Below are positions 16,277-19,657 of a stretch of DNA of 19,657 bases, piece after piece; the first letter of the stretch is position 1, and each line of letters starts with the position of its first letter. The translations under genes and the position numbers were made by a program. This DNA comes from Candidatus Eiseniibacteriota bacterium. GTDB taxonomy: Bacteria; Eisenbacteria; RBG-16-71-46; JAFGJU01. Below the pieces are notes generated by a model, which saw only the letters and a program-made list of their open reading frames with translations, had not been told where the DNA came from and searched no databases. The stretch spans positions 1 to 19,657 of the forward strand of contig JAFGJU010000003.1 of assembly GCA_016928935.1 (NCBI GenBank), given 5' to 3'.

Positions 16277-16315
16277 ATGCCGGAGGGCTCGAGCAAGGCC
16301 TAAGCCTTCCGGCAT
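16277..16315 (-). terminator. Strong hairpin between rpe and ffh
   Basis: ATGCCGGAGGGCT (16277-16289) and AGCCTTCCGGCAT (16303-16315) pair over 13 bp with one G-U and a 13-base loop. It lies 200 bases after rpe and about 108 bases before ffh on the transcribed minus strand. The sequence after it (GCTGTTTC) has only a short T run, so it may be an imperfect terminator of the rsmB-rpe transcript, or, if the promoter at 16325-16354 is real, a 5' structure on the ffh mRNA. Confidence 0.4.
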
Positions 16316-16324
16316 CAACGTGCG

Positions 16325-16354
16325 AGTCTACCACACGGCCCGGCCCCGGCGCAA
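16325..16354 (-). promoter_or_regulatory. Possible promoter for the ffh operon
   Basis: On the minus strand TTGCGC (16349-16354) and TAGACT (16325-16330) are 18 bases apart. Each box matches consensus only partly. The location is right for a promoter of the ffh series, but the evidence is weak. Confidence 0.25.
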
Positions 16355-16515
16355 GGTCGGGTTTCGGCGACGTGTCGCGTCATGCCTCCGCTGCTGTGCT
16401 AGTGACTGCGAGGCGTCAGGACCCGGCGGCAATGCTGCACACCCGGCCAACTCAACCCGCGGGAGAGGGCCGCGGAGGCAACGCGGGGCGGCGACCTGCG
16501 AACGCCGTGCCGTCT

Positions 16516-17325
16516 TCAAGAGCCCGCGGCGGCGCGAAGGGACGCAATCGCGGCAGCCGGGTCCGCAACGCAGAAGACGAATGAACCGGCGGCAAGGATC
16601 GTGGCCCCCGCCTTCGCCGCGATGGGCGCCGTCTTCAGATTGATTCCGCCGTCCACCTCCACCTCGAAGCCGCGGCTCCTCGCCACCCGGCTTATCTCCT
16701 CCAGCTTCGGCATCACTTCCAGGATAAAGCCCTGCCCGCCGAAGCCGGGATGGACGGTCATCACGACGACAACGCCCAGTGCATCGAGGAAGGGGGCGAT
16801 GTGGGCCGCGGGAGTGTCGGGGTTGATGGCGAGCCCCGGCTTGACTTTTCTTCCACGTATCGCCGCGATGGTGGACTCCACGAGGTCTCTCCTGACGGTC
16901 CCGGCTGCGAGAGGCGGCTTCCCCGTCGGCGAGGCCTCGGCCGCAGCGCCGAGCGAGGCTTCAGGACCCGTCGCCCGACCGGAGACTCGCGCCCCGGAGC
17001 TCAGGGGCGACGAACCTGCGGGCGGCGCGACGGCGCTCGACACAAGCGCCGTCTCTATATGGAAGCTCAGGTAGTCCGCCCCGGCGTCACAGAACTGCGG
17101 GGCGTACTTCCACGGCTCGCTTATCATCAGGTGCACGGCCAGCGGCAACTTCGTCAGCCTCCTCACGGCACTCACGATGATGGGCCCGAACGTTATGTTG
17201 GGGACGAAGTGCCCGTCCATCACGTCCACGTGTATGAGGTCCGCCCCGGCCGCCTCAACTACTTTGAGCTGCTCCGCCAGCCTGCTGAAATCCGCGGAGA
17301 GGATCGAAGGCGCTATCTTCATCAT
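16516..17325 (-). CDS. rpe: Ribulose-phosphate 3-epimerase with insertion
   Basis: 269 aa against about 220. It interconverts ribulose 5-phosphate and xylulose 5-phosphate in the pentose phosphate pathway. The TIM-barrel motifs are all present: APSILSADF (5-13), HVDVMDGHFVPN (32-43; His32, Asp34), AVHLMI (63-68; His65), VMTVHPGFGGQ (188-198, His in place of the common Asn) and EVEVDGGIN (221-229; Asp225). Residues about 93-147 are an Ala/Gly/Ser/Pro-rich insertion after the FHIET strand; the following INPDTP is normal. The ATG at 17325 has GGAG eight bases before it. It follows the PASTA gene by 95 bases. Confidence 0.94.
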   Translation of the reverse strand: MMKIAPSILSADFSRLAEQLKVVEAAGADLIHVDVMDGHFVPNITFGPIIVSAVRRLTKLPLAVHLMISEPWKYAPQFCDAGADYLSFHIETALVSSAVAPPAGSSPLSSGARVSGRATGPEASLGAAAEASPTGKPPLAAGTVRRDLVESTIAAIRGRKVKPGLAINPDTPAAHIAPFLDALGVVVVMTVHPGFGGQGFILEVMPKLEEISRVARSRGFEVEVDGGINLKTAPIAAKAGATILAAGSFVFCVADPAAAIASLRAAAGS

Positions 17326-17420
17326 CAGTGAGACTCCTGAATCTTGTCAGAGCTGAGGTCCGTGCGGCGCGGGCTTCCGGCGCCCTTCACAACCGGTGTG
17401 GCCCGCCGTTTCCAGTGCCG

Positions 17421-18146
17421 TCAGAGGGACCCGAGCTCGACCACGACCTTCGTGCCCTTCGCGACCTTCGCCCCGTAGGGCGGGTTCTGCTTCACAATCC
17501 TGGTCCCCCGAGAAAAACCGGACGCCACCTCGACCGTAAGACCGGCCGCTTCCAACGCCCGCGTCGCCGCGGCAATGTCCGCGCCGACGATCCTAGGCAT
17601 CAGGTACTCGGCCGGCCGCGGGCCCAGACTCACGAGCAGGTCCACGGAACCGCCCTCTTCGACGAGCGCGCCCGCGCCGGGAAACGAAGACAGCACCGCG
17701 TCAGCAGAGCCATCTTCCGAGAAGACCTGGGACACTCTCCCGAGCTGCAGGCCGGCCCTGCTCAGGACAAGCTCCGCGTGCCTGAGGGATTGACCCCTGA
17801 GGTCCGGTACGGCCACTCCGGTCTCGCCGCTGCTGACCCTGACTTTGACGCCACGGTTCTTCTTGACGAAGGACAGAGGCGACGGGGTCTGTGAGATGAC
17901 GCAGCCCTTGGGCACGTCCGGGCTGAACACCGGATAAGTCGCCTCCAGCCGGAGTCCCTGTTCCCGGAGCATCCTCTCCGCTTCCGGAACTGTGCGGAGA
18001 GCCAGGTCCGGCACTCTGACTTCCTCCCCGTGGCCCGCGAGGAAAGGCATTATCGCAAAGTTGAATATGACTACGCCGCCCGCGAATGCGACGACCGAGA
18101 AGATGACCGTCTTCCAGAGTGGTGACAATCCTCTCTTGTCCGTCAC
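17421..18146 (-). CDS. Membrane-anchored PASTA-domain protein
   Basis: 241 aa. One N-terminal membrane helix (about 11-37) is followed by three PASTA repeats at about 41-107, 108-175 and 176-241, each with a VPDL or MPRI start, an A..L...GL helix and a closing VxVxxSxG strand. PASTA domains bind peptidoglycan fragments in PBPs and PknB kinases. Here there is no kinase or transpeptidase part, so it is probably a cell-wall sensor or scaffold. The GTG at 18146 is chosen because GGAGGG lies six bases upstream and the preceding reading frame is low complexity and overlaps rsmB. The rsmB-PASTA-rpe order is one I associate with FCB-type genomes, from memory. Confidence 0.9.
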   Translation of the reverse strand: MTDKRGLSPLWKTVIFSVVAFAGGVVIFNFAIMPFLAGHGEEVRVPDLALRTVPEAERMLREQGLRLEATYPVFSPDVPKGCVISQTPSPLSFVKKNRGVKVRVSSGETGVAVPDLRGQSLRHAELVLSRAGLQLGRVSQVFSEDGSADAVLSSFPGAGALVEEGGSVDLLVSLGPRPAEYLMPRIVGADIAAATRALEAAGLTVEVASGFSRGTRIVKQNPPYGAKVAKGTKVVVELGSL

Positions 18147-18291
18147 GTCGCTCCCTCCGCCCGGCAAGGACTCGGTCGCAAACAGCGATCGAGGGCAGAC
18201 AGACAGTCCCCTGCCGCGGCTCGCCTCCGGCTGTGGACACCCCGCCCCCGACCGGCCAAGACCCACGCCCCCCGTCGTCTCCACACGCGAA

Positions 18292-19656
18292 TTACTTCTT
18301 CTTGATCCGCGCGGCAAACACGCCGTCCGTCCCGAACTCGTCCGGCAGTATCAGCATGGCGCCGGTCTCGTCCACCAGGGGGGCCGGCACGAGGCCCATC
18401 GCGCTCTCCATCCCGAGCTCCGGATGTCCGGCCAAGAAAGAGGCCATGAGCTCGCTCGTCTCCTCAGGCTCGAAACTGCAGACACTGTAGACCAGAACCC
18501 CACCCTTATCAAGGAGCTTCGAGGCCGACTCCAGAAGCTCTCGCTGGAGCCGCGCAAGGGCGGCGATGGACTCCTCTTTCTTTCGCCACCTTGCGTCGGC
18601 CCTCTTGCCGATTACGCCCAACCCCGAGCACGGGGCGTCCACCAGTATCCGGTCGAACGGCCCGCGGAGGGGCGGCATCCTGCCGTCAGCGGCGACGACC
18701 CGCACCAACTCGAGCCCCAGCCTCGCCGCTGCCTCGGCCACGCGCGCGGCCCGCGCCGGATGCACTTCCAGGCAGTACACGCAGCTTCCGTCGGGCGCCA
18801 TCTCGGCCATCTGACTCGCCTTGCCGCCGGGCGCAGCGCACAAATCCAGAAAGGCCCGCCCGGTGGACACCGACAGCAGATGACACACCAGGGACTCCGC
18901 CTCGTCCTGCGGGGTGTAGAGCCCACGGGCAAACAGAGGGTCCGTCGCCGGCGCGAGCTCACCCTTGACCCTCAGCACGTCCGGGTTCAGGCTCCCCTGC
19001 TCCGCCATGACGCCGCGGGCGCGCAGTGCGGCCAGCAGCTCCTCAGGCCGCACGCGCGTGAGGTTTGTCCTCACGCTTATCCACTCTATGGAGTTGTTGG
19101 CCTCACAGATTCGTATCGTCCTGTCCACTCCGAACCTGGCCATCCACCGCCTCACTATCCACTCCGGGTGAGAGTGGAAGACGGACACCGCCCGTGCCGG
19201 GTCGTCCTCCAACAAGGGATACTCGACCGGCTCCTTGCCGGACGCAAGGCGTCTGAGGACGGCGTTGACGAGGCCCGCGGTGCCGGGATGGCCTCTCTGC
19301 CGGGCCAGGTTGACGCTCTCGTTGACGGCGGCGGACGCGGGTATTCTGTCCATGAAGAGAAGCTGGAACGCGCCCAGGCGGAGCACGTTCCTTATCCAGA
19401 CGGGGAGCGCGTCCAGGTCGGACTTGAGGAAACTCGAAAGGACCCAGTCTATCCGGCCTCTCCAGCGCAGAGCCCCCTTCACCAGGTGTGTCAGAAGGTT
19501 CCTGTCCTCGACTCCGAGGTCGGCTCTCGCCAGATAGGTGGTCAGCAGGCGGTCACTGAAGGCGGCACGCGAATCCACGGCGGACAGGATTTGGACGGCC
19601 AACTCTCTCGCCGAGGCAGGGCGCCTCCTGCGGAACCTGCCGGAGCCGCGGCGCAT
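18292..19656 (-). CDS. rsmB: 16S rRNA (cytosine967-C5)-methyltransferase
   Basis: 454 aa. It methylates C967 of 16S rRNA with S-adenosylmethionine. An N-terminal NusB-like helical RNA-binding domain (about 14-145) precedes the Rossmann methyltransferase domain, with SAM motif FLDLCAAPGGKASQ (269-282), DAPCSGLG (340-347; Cys343) and YSVCSFEPEE (390-399; catalytic Cys393). The ATG at 19656 lies one base from the window edge, so the true start could be further upstream. A highly basic N-terminus (RRGSGRFRRRR) precedes the domain. It heads the visible part of the rsmB-PASTA-rpe group. Confidence 0.94.
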   Translation of the reverse strand: MRRGSGRFRRRRPASARELAVQILSAVDSRAAFSDRLLTTYLARADLGVEDRNLLTHLVKGALRWRGRIDWVLSSFLKSDLDALPVWIRNVLRLGAFQLLFMDRIPASAAVNESVNLARQRGHPGTAGLVNAVLRRLASGKEPVEYPLLEDDPARAVSVFHSHPEWIVRRWMARFGVDRTIRICEANNSIEWISVRTNLTRVRPEELLAALRARGVMAEQGSLNPDVLRVKGELAPATDPLFARGLYTPQDEAESLVCHLLSVSTGRAFLDLCAAPGGKASQMAEMAPDGSCVYCLEVHPARAARVAEAAARLGLELVRVVAADGRMPPLRGPFDRILVDAPCSGLGVIGKRADARWRKKEESIAALARLQRELLESASKLLDKGGVLVYSVCSFEPEETSELMASFLAGHPELGMESAMGLVPAPLVDETGAMLILPDEFGTDGVFAARIKKK

Positions 19657-19657
19657 G

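Larger units (their letters stand above)
16170..16515. other. Intergenic region between rpe and ffh
   Basis: 346 bases without a credible gene. It contains a long hairpin at 16277-16315 and a weak promoter-like pair for ffh. I looked for a 4.5S RNA (GGAAGCAG-type core) and for tRNA T-arms on both strands and saw neither. Confidence 0.5.

Noticed and set aside
1..19657. CRISPR arrays, insertion sequences, integrases, rRNA or complete tRNA genes
   Set aside because: No spaced direct repeats, transposase or integrase motifs or RNA gene cores were seen on either strand.

Overview
The window is bacterial chromosomal DNA. It looks like an uncultured, GC-rich organism, and the phylum cannot be fixed from sequence alone. 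Hints point towards the FCB group or Acidobacteria-like candidate phyla. One is a Ser/Thr kinase starting MIGKTISH with a C-terminal TolB-like propeller. Another is a TrmD carrying Lys where Proteobacteria carry Glu in the CGRYEG motif, which from memory is a Bacteroidota-type feature. GTG and TTG starts and clear Shine-Dalgarno sequences are common.

Layout. (1) 286-1503, plus strand: a DEAD-box RNA helicase behind a good sigma70-like promoter and a leader of roughly 110 nt. (2) 1757-9800, minus strand: a tight four-gene unit. In transcription order it encodes a 121-aa secreted protein with a C-terminal hydrophobic/Arg tail, two large paralogous membrane proteins (794 and 856 aa) with DUF4350/GATase1-like domains, and a transmembrane Ser/Thr kinase with a beta-propeller. 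A near-consensus promoter (TTGACA, 17 bases, TATATT) with a 10-bp palindrome over the -35 box lies upstream at 9992-10020. (3) 9801-10437: a divergent intergenic region. (4) 10438-11189, plus strand: two coupled genes for small secreted proteins of unknown function. (5) 11272-19656, minus strand: a conserved housekeeping block, in transcription order rsmB, PASTA-domain protein, rpe, then a 346-base gap, then ffh, rpsP, khpA, trmD, rplS, rnhB, yraN.

The housekeeping block is the familiar ffh-rpsP-trmD-rplS-rnhB-yraN translation and secretion neighbourhood. rimM, usually between rpsP/khpA and trmD, is absent. TrmD and Rpe both carry 50-60-residue low-complexity in-frame insertions with a shared SLGA-coding 12-mer.

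The best candidate for something undescribed is the minus-strand unit 1757-9800. Its two large proteins share an unusual order: a multi-helix membrane domain, an extracytoplasmic-type GATase1-like domain, two helices, then a second GATase1-like domain. They are co-transcribed with a small protein that looks like a sorting or anchoring substrate and with a sensor-like kinase. The membrane domains faintly resemble exosortases but lack the catalytic Cys, so any processing role is inference. Base composition in this unit is visibly lower in G+C than in the housekeeping block.
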